A model generated the notes under the pieces. It worked only from the letters and a program-made list of their open reading frames with translations, was not told the origin of the DNA and did no database searches. From an uncultured Granulosicoccus sp. (lineage in GTDB: Bacteria; Pseudomonadota; Gammaproteobacteria; Granulosicoccales; Granulosicoccaceae): DNA of 64,000 bases. Positions 1-9,384 of the stretch are shown piece by piece (position 1 is the first letter of the stretch; each line of letters begins with the position of its first letter). The stretch is from positions 39,484-103,483 of the forward strand of contig CANLNQ010000025.1 of assembly GCA_947492525.1 (NCBI GenBank), written 5' to 3'. Made by a program: the position numbers and the translations under genes.

Positions 1-1423
1 CAACATCACCGTCCCGGAACCGGTAGATGGACTGCATCGGATCCCCCACGGCAAAGAAGGTACGGCCATCACCAGGATTCCACCCACTGACCAGCTTCTC
101 GAACAAGGAGAATTGCGTCTGCGAAGTATCCTGGAATTCATCCACCAGTACATGCTTGAGCGACAGATCCATCGCCAGTGCCAGATCCGTCGGCGAGTCC
201 TCTGTCCCCAGTGCCCGCATTGCCCGATCCGACAACTCGGCAAAATCCACGACACCGCGTTCAGCGAACACCAGTTGCAGTTCCAGCAGGAGATCAGGCA
301 AGACCTGCAGCAGTTGTGACAACAGAGCCCACTGTTCATCACCATAATGCGGGTGAGGCAGGCTGCAGACTTCGATCAGGGCATCGATGAACTCCGGACA
401 TTGCGCCACCCCATCGAGCAGATCCACCATCTGCTGCTTGTGAGCCTCCAGCTCAGCAGCGGCGACACCGCGCTTCTTCGCATCGGCTTTGGGCGGAAAA
501 CCTTCCGCGCGGGTCACACGCTTGCGCAGACTGCCGCCCTTGGTCAGCAGGGCTGCGCCAACACAGCACCAGTGATTGAGATCCTCCACCGAGGCACCGG
601 GCAACATCTCCATGTCCTGCCACCCTTGCATTTCCCAGGGCAACTCACCGAGATCGCCTTCCGCATCCTGCAGCAGATAATCGCAGGCCAGACGCAGTCG
701 CTCGCTCAGGCGCTCTTCCAGCCCATCGGGGGTAATCTCGCACAGATTCTGCAGACGCGATTCGATCAAGCGTCCCAGCATGCCTTCCAGGTGCGCCCGC
801 AGGGCATCGTGCTGATCCGCAGAGACCCCGTAGACGTAGCGCTTCCACTGATCGCGATTGGCCAGCAGACTGGCCAGCAACAGGCGCACCTGCTCCAGTC
901 GATTGCCGACCTGCAGCATGACCAGATCAAGCGATTCGATATGAGACTCGATGAAACGTGCCGCCACATCACGGTACAGGGCACTGGCATCTTCCACGAT
1001 ACCGGTCGGCGCGCCCAGCGCAGAGGTCACCGGCAAACGATGCGCCAGTTGCGTTGCCAGCGAATCGATGGTTCGAAGGTTCAGGCGCTGAGGATTTCGT
1101 ATCAGTTGCCATTGCCGTTCGGCATCCCGCTGCAGAACCTCGCGCGCCAGCGCCATGCCCTCTCGCTCGTAGTCGTTCGCAGCATCCTCGCCACTGGCCG
1201 CCTTGATCAGCGTCTCCACCACGCGTTGGCGCATCTCACTGGCCGCCTTGCGGGTAAAGGTGATGGCCATGATCTCTTCCGGCTCATCGACGCTTTTCAA
1301 CAGGGTCAGAACCCGTCGCGTGAGCAGCTCCGTCTTGCCGGACCCGGCAGGCGCCTGCACGATGAAGGATTGCTCCGGATCCAGAGCACGTAGACGAATG
1401 TGCGCATCGACTGGCGCCTTCAT
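1..1423 (-). CDS. UvrD/Rep-type helicase subunit (AddA-like), C-terminal part beyond window
   Basis: ATP-dependent superfamily 1 DNA helicase, probably working with the nuclease encoded just upstream in recombinational repair. The first 474 residues are visible. Walker A reads APAGSGKTELL at residues 24-34. A DEFQDTS Walker B box lies near residue 430 and VGDPMQSIYRFRDGDV ends the visible part; the last two are classical UvrD-family motifs. The ATG at 1423 overlaps the stop codon of the nuclease gene as ATGA, which indicates translational coupling. The coding frame runs off the left edge, so the second half of the helicase core is missing here. AddA or RecB-like helicase are the nearest named families; I give no symbol because the pair is only AddAB-like. 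Confidence 0.93.
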   Translation of the reverse strand, partial: MKAPVDAHIRLRALDPEQSFIVQAPAGSGKTELLTRRVLTLLKSVDEPEEIMAITFTRKAASEMRQRVVETLIKAASGEDAANDYEREGMALAREVLQRDAERQWQLIRNPQRLNLRTIDSLATQLAHRLPVTSALGAPTGIVEDASALYRDVAARFIESHIESLDLVMLQVGNRLEQVRLLLASLLANRDQWKRYVYGVSADQHDALRAHLEGMLGRLIESRLQNLCEITPDGLEERLSERLRLACDYLLQDAEGDLGELPWEMQGWQDMEMLPGASVEDLNHWCCVGAALLTKGGSLRKRVTRAEGFPPKADAKKRGVAAAELEAHKQQMVDLLDGVAQCPEFIDALIEVCSLPHPHYGDEQWALLSQLLQVLPDLLLELQLVFAERGVVDFAELSDRAMRALGTEDSPTDLALAMDLSLKHVLVDEFQDTSQTQFSLFEKLVSGWNPGDGRTFFAVGDPMQSIYRFRDGDV

Positions 1424-4101
1424 GATGACATCTCCGGGTTGTCGTCTGTATCCGCGTCGGACACCGCGGCCTGCTCATCGATGCGGCACAGCGATTTCAG
1501 GTCACAATGCACACAGGCAGTCTTCATCGGGGTCACCGTGGCCACGCCCTGCCGGACTTCGGCTGCCACGACATCCAGCGCCTCCCGCCAATGATCTCGC
1601 CAGTCCCTCCAGTCCTCCAGGGGGCGCTCGGTTGCCTGACCGTTGCGTGAACGGGTCACCGTGGTACGGACCTTCGGCAACAGGGAGGAATCGCTGGCCA
1701 CTCCCTTGAATGTGCATTGATGCCGCGCCACCTGCGCAAAGCTTGCCCCTTCGATGTCCTCATTGGTCAACACGTACAACGGCAACTGCGGGTTGACGAT
1801 GCGCTGATCGGCCCAGGTATTGATTCGGCTGGAGGTGCCGGTCTTGTAATCGATGACCACAAGGGCATCACCGACCCGATCGATCCTATCGAGCATCACG
1901 TTCATCACGACGCCTCCATGCTCGATACTCTGCCGCTGCTCCAGAGCTACCACCTCGAAGGCCTGACGCGGCATCTCGCATTGCACCAGCCATTCATCAA
2001 GCAGCGCCTTGAGCCGTATCACTTCCAGAGCTCGCAGGGAGAATGGCACGTGATTCTCTTCGATGACCGACTCGATTACCTGCTCCAGCAGTTCCAGACG
2101 CTGCTCATCACTCATGTCGATCAGTGCAGCATGGCTACCCACCACCTTCCAGAACTGTTCCAGTGCACTGTGCAGCAGCGTACCGTGCTGACGCGGGTCG
2201 AGGCCCAGACCGGCTTCTTCCAATGGGCGAATGGCCAGCCGATGCAGGGCAAAGGCTCGGAAAGGACACAGGGCCTGGTCCTCGAAAAGGCGCGCTCCTC
2301 CGCGTACCTCACTGCCGGCAGGCAGCGCCGGCCCATGATCGTCCACGATGGACTCGAGTGTCAGCGACGATTGCAGAACGGCCGCCGGATCCACCGGTGG
2401 TGGCAGCTTCTCGAACCGCTGCAGACGTTCGGCCGCCCTGGTCCGGTTCGCATCGGCCACATCGAAGCGGGGAAGCGCTGCCACGTCCAGCGACTTGCCG
2501 TCCCGCGTTCTGGCATTGCTGGCGATCAGCAACGGCGCCTGCGACCCCCACATGCAGAATTCACGCTCTGCCAGCGCGAGCCGCGCTGCCGCCGACGCGA
2601 CCGGCACCCCTTGTGCCTTCTGCGAATCGATGGACACAAAAGGGCTCGGAGAGCCCGTGGGTGGCCATTGTTCCGTATCCAGACCGGCCACCCACAGACA
2701 ATCGAAATCGATGCCATGACTTTCAAGCCGCCCCATGATCTGGATCGGTGTACTGGGTGTGTCCAGCTGGAAGATGCGATCTCGCGCCAGGCGCTGAATC
2801 TGGTGCACGGCATCAGTGGCGCTCAAGCTGCTGCCATCATCGAGAAGCTGCATGTCGTCGAGACATTCCATCCAGGCAGACACTGCCTGATATTCTTCGC
2901 TGTTGATCGACTTGCCTGGCCAACCCAGCAGGCTCAGGCTCTCGCTGAAGCGGCTCGCCCACTCGGTCAGCGTGACACGGCTGAAGCGCTTGCGCTGCAG
3001 CAGTTGCTCGATGGGTTGCTGCAGACGACTGCCCTTGTACAGGCGCTCACTCAGCTGCGCCAGTGTCAGCGAGCGCACGCGATCATCACGCAGACGACGA
3101 TCGAGCTGCTCACGGCGCCGAGCTTCACTGGCCGAGGCTTCCAGATACGGGCTCAGCAAGACCGCTGACAGCTCGCTCCCCTGAATACTGCCAAGACTGA
3201 GCCTGATCAGCGACAGGGCGGCACTGACCACCGCTGTGTCGCGCAGTGGTGTGCCCAGCGACAGATCATAGGGCCTGCCCTGCTGACGTATTTCCTCGGG
3301 AGACATGCCGGGGAAGAACACACGGTCGAAGGCACGCATGACCGAGGCCCTGCGCTGTTGCAAGTCCGACACCACCAGACCCAGTGACTGTTCGATATCG
3401 TGCTCCAGCTCGGCGCGCATATGGCTGGCGATGGCGAGTATTTCCTCTTCATCATCGGTGTACTCGCAGCTGTACACCAGCGCATCCGGCTGACGCTCTG
3501 CAAGCTCCACACTGACACCGAGCTCGCTCAATACCCGCGTGAACTGCTGCAGCTGAGGTGGCAGCTCGAGAAAACCGTCGAAGATCACGGTATCGGGCAA
3601 CAGACTGAGCGCTTCCGGTTGCGCCAGCACCTCGCACAGATGATCGGCCAGAGACGCTTCGTCGATTCGGTTCTGCGCTGCCAGTTCGGCCTGGTAATCG
3701 TTGCACCAGCGCTGCCAGGTGTACTGATCATGCGACAGATAGTCGTCCTCCGGATTGCGACACTGCCAGGCACAGGACATCTCCCAGGCCGAGCGCGCCG
3801 ATGCGGTAGCGGCATCCTTGTCCAGCAGATCCAGCTGAGCATCGCTATCGATACATTCTCGCCACAGCTTCTGCTGCAGCAGGTCTGGCAGCAACGTACG
3901 CTCGGTCAGCCCCGCCGCAAGCGCACCATCGTGCAGTGTCCGCAACCAGGCACGAAATGGCAGGATGGCGGGTGTTTCCCACCACTGGCGTCCCTGCTGC
4001 ATCTGCCAGCGGCTGTAACGGGACAGATGATGGCGCGCAAGGCGTTGATTGACGGTAATCAGCAGAGCACCGTCAGCTACCTTTTCACTATGATCGTTCA
4101 C
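1420..4101 (-). CDS. RecB-family PD-(D/E)XK exonuclease, AddB-like DNA repair protein
   Basis: 893-residue partner of the adjacent UvrD-like helicase. The C-terminal third carries the PD-(D/E)XK nuclease core, with VVIDYKTG near residues 748-755 providing the catalytic Asp and Lys. It also carries a split iron-sulphur cysteine set of the AddB type: one Cys in ALCPFRAF near 612, and three in CVHCDLKSLC near 863-872. The N-terminal two thirds resemble an inactivated helicase scaffold as in AddB. The gene is followed by the helicase with a 4-base ATGA overlap, so the two proteins are probably made as a complex that processes double-strand ends. The exact family name is inferred from motifs and gene order. 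Confidence 0.88.
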   Translation of the reverse strand: MNDHSEKVADGALLITVNQRLARHHLSRYSRWQMQQGRQWWETPAILPFRAWLRTLHDGALAAGLTERTLLPDLLQQKLWRECIDSDAQLDLLDKDAATASARSAWEMSCAWQCRNPEDDYLSHDQYTWQRWCNDYQAELAAQNRIDEASLADHLCEVLAQPEALSLLPDTVIFDGFLELPPQLQQFTRVLSELGVSVELAERQPDALVYSCEYTDDEEEILAIASHMRAELEHDIEQSLGLVVSDLQQRRASVMRAFDRVFFPGMSPEEIRQQGRPYDLSLGTPLRDTAVVSAALSLIRLSLGSIQGSELSAVLLSPYLEASASEARRREQLDRRLRDDRVRSLTLAQLSERLYKGSRLQQPIEQLLQRKRFSRVTLTEWASRFSESLSLLGWPGKSINSEEYQAVSAWMECLDDMQLLDDGSSLSATDAVHQIQRLARDRIFQLDTPSTPIQIMGRLESHGIDFDCLWVAGLDTEQWPPTGSPSPFVSIDSQKAQGVPVASAAARLALAEREFCMWGSQAPLLIASNARTRDGKSLDVAALPRFDVADANRTRAAERLQRFEKLPPPVDPAAVLQSSLTLESIVDDHGPALPAGSEVRGGARLFEDQALCPFRAFALHRLAIRPLEEAGLGLDPRQHGTLLHSALEQFWKVVGSHAALIDMSDEQRLELLEQVIESVIEENHVPFSLRALEVIRLKALLDEWLVQCEMPRQAFEVVALEQRQSIEHGGVVMNVMLDRIDRVGDALVVIDYKTGTSSRINTWADQRIVNPQLPLYVLTNEDIEGASFAQVARHQCTFKGVASDSSLLPKVRTTVTRSRNGQATERPLEDWRDWRDHWREALDVVAAEVRQGVATVTPMKTACVHCDLKSLCRIDEQAAVSDADTDDNPEMSS

Positions 4102-4177
4102 GATACAGTTGAACCCTGATGGTTTTCAGCATGGCGATGATGGCACAGCTGTGCATGAATTAATCGACGTCGAACGA

Positions 4178-4183
4178 TACAAT
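4178..4183 (+). promoter_or_regulatory. Possible -10 element upstream of galE
   Basis: TACAAT lies 43 bases before the chosen galE ATG, in the divergent gap between the nuclease gene and galE. I see no convincing -35 hexamer at 17 bases, so this is tentative. Confidence 0.3.
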
Positions 4184-4226
4184 GGCAGGCAACCTTTCAT
4201 GCAACCCCAAGGCGCCAAGCTTCCCA

Positions 4227-5243
4227 ATGAACAACAAGCCCATACTCGTCACCGGCGGTGCCGGCTATATCGGTAGTCACGTCGTCAAATTGCTGGGAGA
4301 GCGCGGCGAGTCCGTCATCGTGCTTGACGATCTGTCCACCGGCAACGCCGATGCCGTGCTGCATGGCGAACTGGTCATCGGCAAGACCGGTGACACCGAA
4401 CTGGTCAGCAAGCTCATTGCGGACAAGGGAATCGATACCGTGATGCATTTCGCCGCGCACACGATTGTCCCGGAAAGCGTTGAAAATCCGCTGAAATACT
4501 ATGCAAACAATACCTGCAGCACGCGCAATCTGCTGCAGGCCTGTCAGGACAACAAGGTGTCTAATTTCATCTTCTCCTCCACCGCGGCCACCTACGGGGT
4601 GCCCGACCCCAGCATCGGCGCCTGCCATGAAGAACTGCAGACCGCGCCGATCAATGCCTATGGCACCTCCAAGCTGATGTCGGAAGCCATGCTGCGCGAC
4701 CTGAGCGCTGCCACCGATCTGAAGCATGTCGTGCTGCGCTATTTCAATGTGGCCGGCTCCGACCCGGATGGTCGCATCGGCCAGTCCACGCCCAATGCAA
4801 CGCTGTTGATCAAGGTGGCGGCCGAAGTCGCCCTCGGCAAACGTGAACAACTGTATGTTTTCGGCACCGACTACCCGACCGACGATGGCACCGGCGTCCG
4901 GGACTACATCCATGTCTCCGATCTGGCAGCCGCCCACCTCTCGGCACTGGACTATCTGCGCAAGGGTGGCGAATCCACACTACTCAACTGCGGCTATGGT
5001 CATGGTTTCAGCGTGCGCCAGGTCATCGATGCGGTAGAGCGCGTACATGGCTCAGCCATCAAGGTCGTTGAACAACCGCGTCGCGCCGGCGACCCACCGG
5101 CCTTGATTGCCGCCGTCGACAAGATTCATCAGACGCTGGACTGGCGCCCACAGTTCGATGATCTGGACACCATCGTCAAGACGTCACTCGAGTGGGAGAA
5201 GAAGTTGATGGCGCGTCGCCACAACAGTGACAGCGCGAGCTGA
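4227..5243 (+). CDS. galE: UDP-glucose 4-epimerase
   Basis: Interconverts UDP-glucose and UDP-galactose for sugar nucleotide and envelope polysaccharide synthesis; cytoplasmic, NAD-dependent short-chain dehydrogenase fold. The Rossmann motif GGAGYIGS is at residues 10-17, the catalytic Ser/Thr in FSSTAATYG is near 116-123, and the YxxxK pair is Y145 and K149 in NAYGTSK. The frame is open from 4182, but starting at the ATG at 4227 gives 338 residues, the family's usual length, and puts the Rossmann strand at the correct distance from the N-terminus. It is convergent with the kinase gene, with only 20 bases between the stop codons. Confidence 0.95.
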   Translation: MNNKPILVTGGAGYIGSHVVKLLGERGESVIVLDDLSTGNADAVLHGELVIGKTGDTELVSKLIADKGIDTVMHFAAHTIVPESVENPLKYYANNTCSTRNLLQACQDNKVSNFIFSSTAATYGVPDPSIGACHEELQTAPINAYGTSKLMSEAMLRDLSAATDLKHVVLRYFNVAGSDPDGRIGQSTPNATLLIKVAAEVALGKREQLYVFGTDYPTDDGTGVRDYIHVSDLAAAHLSALDYLRKGGESTLLNCGYGHGFSVRQVIDAVERVHGSAIKVVEQPRRAGDPPALIAAVDKIHQTLDWRPQFDDLDTIVKTSLEWEKKLMARRHNSDSAS

Positions 5244-5263
5244 GCCACGCGCCGGCAATCGTT

Positions 5264-6802
5264 TCAGGACAGCAGGAGATCGCACTCGGTCGTATCGGCG
5301 AGTGCGTTTCCTGCTCTCAGTAGCTCGGACACATGCCGATAGAAGTGCAAATGCAGTTTCGATGGCAACTTGCTCAGAGAACCGGCTGACAACTCCAGCG
5401 CCCTGACCTCAGTCAGCGCCACGACGTCATGCGACGAAGCTGCACCACTGATGAAGCTCGCCTCACCCAGGCTGTCCCCTTCCGAAAGCAGTCGAAGATA
5501 CTGATTGTCGACCTGAACGGAAGCGACACCATCGGTAATGATCAGCAGACGACGTATCTCCGAGCCACGCGCGGTCAGGGTATCCTGCGGGCTGAAACGA
5601 CGCAGTTGAACGCTATCGAGCAACTGGTTGATCTCGGATTCGGAAAATGATCTGAAAAAGGTCTGATGCCGGAGACGACGGATGAGTTTCTGCCTGGCCT
5701 TGGGGCGACGACTCTGCAGACCGAACTTGTCGATGAAGGGACGCAGCGCGCGCGCCATCTCTTCACCGGTCTGGTAGCGCGCTTCGGGCTTCTTCTCCAG
5801 AGCCCTGGCCAGCACGTTCGACAATTGGGCGGGCAGATCGGGCCGTATCTGGCGCAATCGAGGCGCTGGCTTGTGTACCACGGTACGAAACAGGTCCTTC
5901 ACCTTGCGGGCCTTGAACAGCTGCCGCCCGGTCAGCAATTCGAACAACACCGTTGCCAGGGAATAGAAATCACTGGGGGGCCCGAGTTCACGCCCGAGTA
6001 TCTGCTCTGGCGACATGTAATTGGGTGTTCCCAGCGTCGGTCCCTTGCGCTTGAGTTCGCTTTCGTCACGCAGGCCAACCGCGATACCGAAATCCAGCAA
6101 TTTCACCACACCATTGTCGGCGAGCATGATGTTCGCCGGTTTGATATCCCGATGCAGGATGCCCTGCTGATGGGAGTAGTCCAGCGCCAGACAGCATTCG
6201 GCAATGACGCGCAAGGCCTCATGAACCGGCAGCAGTGTCTTGCCCTTGCCATATTCCTTCAAGGATTTACCTTCGACCACCTCCATGACCAGGTAGTTGA
6301 GTTCCTCGAACTGCCCGGCATCATGCACGGTGACAATATTCTGATGCGTCAAACGACCGGCAGCGATGATCTCGGTCTGGTAGGCGCGCTGCGCTCCTGG
6401 CACCTTGCCGGTGGACACATGCGCCTCGCCCATGGGCGAGAGCTTGATGGCCACCTCGCGCCCCAGCAGATTATCCAGTGCCTGATGCACGACACCACAG
6501 GTGCCTGAACCGATACGTCGGCCGATGGTGTAACGACCGATTTCATCGGGCACCACGATATCCAGCGGTTTGATCGACAGCGGCGCACCTTGATCGTCAC
6601 CGGCCGGCTTTGCCGCCGCATTCCGCTCTTTCCCGGCATCCGGTTCCGGCTCCGAACGGGAATGAGGCGACTGCCTGGAGGCTGCTGGCTTTACCATGCG
6701 GGCATCCACGGCACTTTGCGGCAGGCGAGGTTCATTGCAGGCAAAGGCGCGTCGCGCCAGACGTGAAGACGCTGACGAGCGAAATCGAACAGGCACAGAC
6801 AC
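5264..6802 (-). CDS. Serine/threonine protein kinase with C-terminal cyclic-nucleotide-binding domain
   Basis: A Hanks-type kinase fused to a regulatory domain. The kinase domain spans about residues 90-356: glycine loop GSGTCGVV near 98-105, VAIK lysine at 120, HRDIKPAN at 217-224, DFG at 237-239 and GTPNYMSPEQ near 258-267. All catalytic residues are present. A CNMP/Crp-like beta-roll follows at about 377-495, including SEGDSLGEASFISGAA, the phosphate-binding-cassette region. The first 80 residues look disordered. The GTG at 6802 is the longest start; an internal ATG at 6697 (Met36) is an alternative. It lies 42 bases after a membrane-protein gene on the same strand, so the two are probably co-transcribed. 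The natural ligand and substrates are unknown. Confidence 0.9.
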   Translation of the reverse strand: MSVPVRFRSSASSRLARRAFACNEPRLPQSAVDARMVKPAASRQSPHSRSEPEPDAGKERNAAAKPAGDDQGAPLSIKPLDIVVPDEIGRYTIGRRIGSGTCGVVHQALDNLLGREVAIKLSPMGEAHVSTGKVPGAQRAYQTEIIAAGRLTHQNIVTVHDAGQFEELNYLVMEVVEGKSLKEYGKGKTLLPVHEALRVIAECCLALDYSHQQGILHRDIKPANIMLADNGVVKLLDFGIAVGLRDESELKRKGPTLGTPNYMSPEQILGRELGPPSDFYSLATVLFELLTGRQLFKARKVKDLFRTVVHKPAPRLRQIRPDLPAQLSNVLARALEKKPEARYQTGEEMARALRPFIDKFGLQSRRPKARQKLIRRLRHQTFFRSFSESEINQLLDSVQLRRFSPQDTLTARGSEIRRLLIITDGVASVQVDNQYLRLLSEGDSLGEASFISGAASSHDVVALTEVRALELSAGSLSKLPSKLHLHFYRHVSELLRAGNALADTTECDLLLS

Positions 6803-6844
6803 GGGAGATATCGACGACCTCTGGCATGGCGAGCGAGTGCCGGA

Positions 6845-7480
6845 TCATAGCATTCTCCCGCCAGTACCGAGCAAGCCACGCGCGGCCTCGCTCTGCGCCA
6901 CCTGAGGCGTCGCGCTCAAGGCCAACTCGTGCATCACAGGCGTCGATGACACCTTCTCTCTGTCGGTGCTGAGCACGGGAGCCGGCCACAAGGAGGCCAC
7001 CACGGCCGAGAGCACGATGAAGAATGCCACCGACATCACCACACTGACGAACATCCTGACCTCGAAGGTATGCCTGATCACATGGGCCATCAGGGACAGG
7101 CCCCACACCAACAGGACGAAATCGGCCACGGTGCTGGTAACCATGACCGAATCGGTGGAATCGGGTCGCAAGGCAAACAGCGGCAAGGCTGCCAGATTGA
7201 TAAAGGTGGAGGCGCCGCACAGACCACCAAAGGCCTGCTCAAAACGCGCGGTATGCCCGACGATACCCAAGGCTATCCAGATTGCAACTCCGGTGCAGGC
7301 CAGATCGACAAAAGCCTGCAGGAACGCCCTCTCCACACCGAATGGCACGGCCACCGCCATGACATAACTCACCAGAGCCAGTCCGACACCGATTTGCATC
7401 TGCTCACGACCAGCCGGCAGGTCTTGCGGCTTGCCCATGAGAAACGCAATGTTGAAATATTGCTGTAGCAGGTTACGCAC
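6845..7480 (-). CDS. Small multi-spanning membrane protein, Yip1-like
   Basis: 211 residues with about five hydrophobic segments, starting with QIGVGLALVSYVMAVAVPF and followed by a segment around IWIALGIVGHTA. The overall pattern (short hydrophilic N-terminus, five clustered helices, conserved Gly/Ala helices) resembles bacterial Yip1-domain proteins, but this is a fold-level impression. GTG at 7480 is the start used; an ATG 14 codons in is possible. The gene precedes the CNMP-domain kinase by 42 bases, so it may be its membrane partner or simply share its promoter. Confidence 0.6.
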   Translation of the reverse strand: MRNLLQQYFNIAFLMGKPQDLPAGREQMQIGVGLALVSYVMAVAVPFGVERAFLQAFVDLACTGVAIWIALGIVGHTARFEQAFGGLCGASTFINLAALPLFALRPDSTDSVMVTSTVADFVLLVWGLSLMAHVIRHTFEVRMFVSVVMSVAFFIVLSAVVASLWPAPVLSTDREKVSSTPVMHELALSATPQVAQSEAARGLLGTGGRML

Positions 7481-7601
7481 AGTGTAAAACGTCGCGTATT
7501 CGAGAATGCTTCGATGGTATCACTACACCGACGTGTATGATTCACGGCTAAGTTAACCTCCCTCTCTTTCAATCCGCACCGCTCAGGAGTGCTTGGCGTA
7601 T

Positions 7602-8264
7602 ATGTACCAACCCGGAAAAGCCTATTCTCTCAATGAACGTTTCAGGGGCTACCTGCCTGTCGTCGTGGACGTCGAAACAGGGGGATTCAACGAGCGCAAT
7701 GATGCCCTGCTGGAAATTGCCGCCGTTCTGCTCGATGTGGATGAACAGGGCAGGCTTCGACCTGTCAAGAGCTATACCACCCATGTGGTCCCGTTCGACG
7801 GCAGCAACATCGAGCCGAAGTCACTGGAAGTCAACGGTATTGATCCCTATCACCCGCTCAGAGCCGCCCGTGAAGAGCGTGAGGCACTGGCGCACATCTT
7901 CAACCCGGTACGGGAGGCGGTGTCGGCGGCCAATTGCACGCGCGCCATTCTGGTAGGCCACAACGCCTTCTTCGATCTCAAGTTCGTCAATGCGGCCGCC
8001 GACCGCTGCGGTATCAAGAAGAACCCCTTCCACCCCTTCAGCTGTTTCGATACGGTATCCCTGTGCGGACTGGCTTATGGACAGACGGTACTGGCGCGCT
8101 CGGCCGTGGCAGCCGGCATGGACTGGGATACCTCGGAGGCGCATTCAGCCATCTACGACACACGCATGACCGCCGAGCTGTTCTGCTCCGTGGTGAATCG
8201 CTGGGAGGAACTGCATGAAGGAATGGATGCACCCATCGCCGATGGCTCGCACCTGCCTCGTTAG
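7602..8264 (+). CDS. rnt: Ribonuclease T
   Basis: DEDDh 3'-5' exoribonuclease that trims tRNA and other stable RNA 3' ends. ExoI motif VDVETGGFN (Asp23, Glu25) follows the RNase T signature [16 protein letters not shown]; ExoII is [10 protein letters not shown] and ExoIII is [14 protein letters not shown] with its His and Asp. Length (about 220 residues) matches the family. The start is either TTG at 7593 or ATG at 7602; the AGGAG at 7585-7589 is better spaced for the ATG. arfB begins 15 bases after the stop on the same strand. Confidence 0.94.
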   Translation: MYQPGKAYSLNERFRGYLPVVVDVETGGFNERNDALLEIAAVLLDVDEQGRLRPVKSYTTHVVPFDGSNIEPKSLEVNGIDPYHPLRAAREEREALAHIFNPVREAVSAANCTRAILVGHNAFFDLKFVNAAADRCGIKKNPFHPFSCFDTVSLCGLAYGQTVLARSAVAAGMDWDTSEAHSAIYDTRMTAELFCSVVNRWEELHEGMDAPIADGSHLPR

Positions 8265-8279
8265 GACAGCGTTCCTGCC

Positions 8280-8696
8280 GTGCTGAAGATCAACGACAGT
8301 CTGTCGATTCCTCTCGAGGAAATCGAATGGCAGGCCATTCGCTCACAGGGGGCGGGTGGCCAGAACGTCAACAAGGTCGCCTCGGCCGTGCATCTGCGAT
8401 TCGATATCAATGCGTCGAGCCTGCCGGATCACATCAAGCAGCGCCTGATTCAGATCAAGGACAAACGACTGACAAAGGACGGTGTCATCGTCATCAAGGC
8501 ACAGCAGCACCGGCGTCAGGAGCAGAATCACGCCGACGCGCTGGATCGTCTGGCCGAACTGATTCGCCTGGGCGTTCACGTACCCCAGAAACGTCGACCG
8601 ACCCGACCGACGCGCGGCTCGGTCAAGCGGCGCCTGGAAAAGAAGACAAGGCATTCACAGCTGAAAGCCGGACGCGGCAAAGTCGATTTCGACTGA
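8280..8696 (+). CDS. arfB: Alternative ribosome-rescue factor, GGQ peptidyl-tRNA hydrolase
   Basis: Rescues ribosomes stalled at mRNA ends by hydrolysing peptidyl-tRNA. The release-factor-type GGQ is at residues 26-28 in RSQGAGGQNVNKV. The basic C-terminal tail (KRRPTRPTRG, KRRLEKKTRHSQ) is the extension that enters the empty mRNA channel in ArfB/YaeJ proteins. Length of 138 residues is normal. The start codon is GTG at 8280, close behind rnt, so the two genes are likely in one transcript. Confidence 0.92.
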   Translation: MLKINDSLSIPLEEIEWQAIRSQGAGGQNVNKVASAVHLRFDINASSLPDHIKQRLIQIKDKRLTKDGVIVIKAQQHRRQEQNHADALDRLAELIRLGVHVPQKRRPTRPTRGSVKRRLEKKTRHSQLKAGRGKVDFD

Positions 8697-8708
8697 ACCG
8701 CGACGCGA

Positions 8709-8780
8709 ACACTGGCGCGGGCACTGGCGCAGGCACTGGCACAGGCACTGGCGCGAACACAGTCGCAGGCACTGGCACAG
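8709..8780. repeat. Tandem repeat, 12-base unit, about 6 copies
   Basis: Six near-identical copies of GCACTGGCRCAG follow the arfB stop codon, one of them degenerate (ACACAGTCGCAG). The unit length would keep reading frame, but the array lies outside any convincing gene. One of several short-unit arrays in this window, each with its own unrelated unit. Confidence 0.9.
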
Positions 8781-8813
8781 GCAGGCGGCGGATGGCCGCA
8801 TGCCGATGATCTA

Positions 8814-9152
8814 TCAGTCTGTCTCGACAGCCGCCTTGTCGATCATCTTCTGCAGCTCACCACTCTCGGCCAGTTCCATGACGATATCGCAGCCACCAAC
8901 CAGCTCCTTTTCGATATACAGCTGAGGAAAGGTGGGCCAGTCGGATACCTGAGGCAGGGTTTCGCGAATAGCCGGGTCAGCAATGATGTTCACGTAGGCG
9001 AATTGCTTGTTGCACTGCTTGAGTGCTTCCACGGTGCGCATGGAAAAACCGCACATGGGTAGTTGAGGGGTTCCCTTCATGTACAGGATTACCGGGTTTT
9101 CCTCAATCTGCTGTTCGATGCGGGTACGGACGTCGGACGGTTGATCACTCAT
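8814..9152 (-). CDS. grxD: Monothiol glutaredoxin of the Grx4 type
   Basis: 112-residue CGFS glutaredoxin that binds and transfers [2Fe-2S] clusters with glutathione, commonly with BolA-type partners. The active-site CGFS is at residues 34-37 in LPMCGFSMRT. The KGTP motif before it and the WPTFPQLYI and GGCDIVMEL segments complete the glutathione-binding surface. A BolA/IbaG gene is present far away at 54554. No strong ribosome-binding site is visible. Confidence 0.95.
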   Translation of the reverse strand: MSDQPSDVRTRIEQQIEENPVILYMKGTPQLPMCGFSMRTVEALKQCNKQFAYVNIIADPAIRETLPQVSDWPTFPQLYIEKELVGGCDIVMELAESGELQKMIDKAAVETD

Positions 9153-9331
9153 GGTGCTGCTCGCTTACGGTCAAAGTCGAAAAATGGACAGATACGACAG
9201 TGTACCCTGCCCTCTGCCGGGGATGCCGGTTGAGTCGTAATCTGGGGAACCTCCCGCAGAACTGCAAGAGTCATGGCAGCCGTCTGCCGCACTTTGCATC
9301 AGCGGCGTGGACGGGTACCGAACCGAACGCC

Positions 9332-9365
9332 GAAAACTGCCGGATCAGTCTGGCTGATCCGGCAG
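9332..9365 (-). terminator. Rho-independent terminator after sodB
   Basis: A perfect 12-base-pair stem (CTGCCGGATCAG at 9337-9348 pairing with 9354-9365) with a 5-base loop. Read on the minus strand it lies 20 bases after the sodB stop and is followed by TTTTC. Confidence 0.85.
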
Positions 9366-9384
9366 ACGACAGTCAAACGATCGA

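Noticed and set aside
1717..3168. 483-codon antisense frame over the nuclease gene
   Set aside because: Complement of a well-supported exonuclease gene; no domain seen.
8709..8780. 12-base array as a coding repeat protein
   Set aside because: It lies between arfB and grxD, with no start signal or conserved frame; the open frames across it are short shadows.
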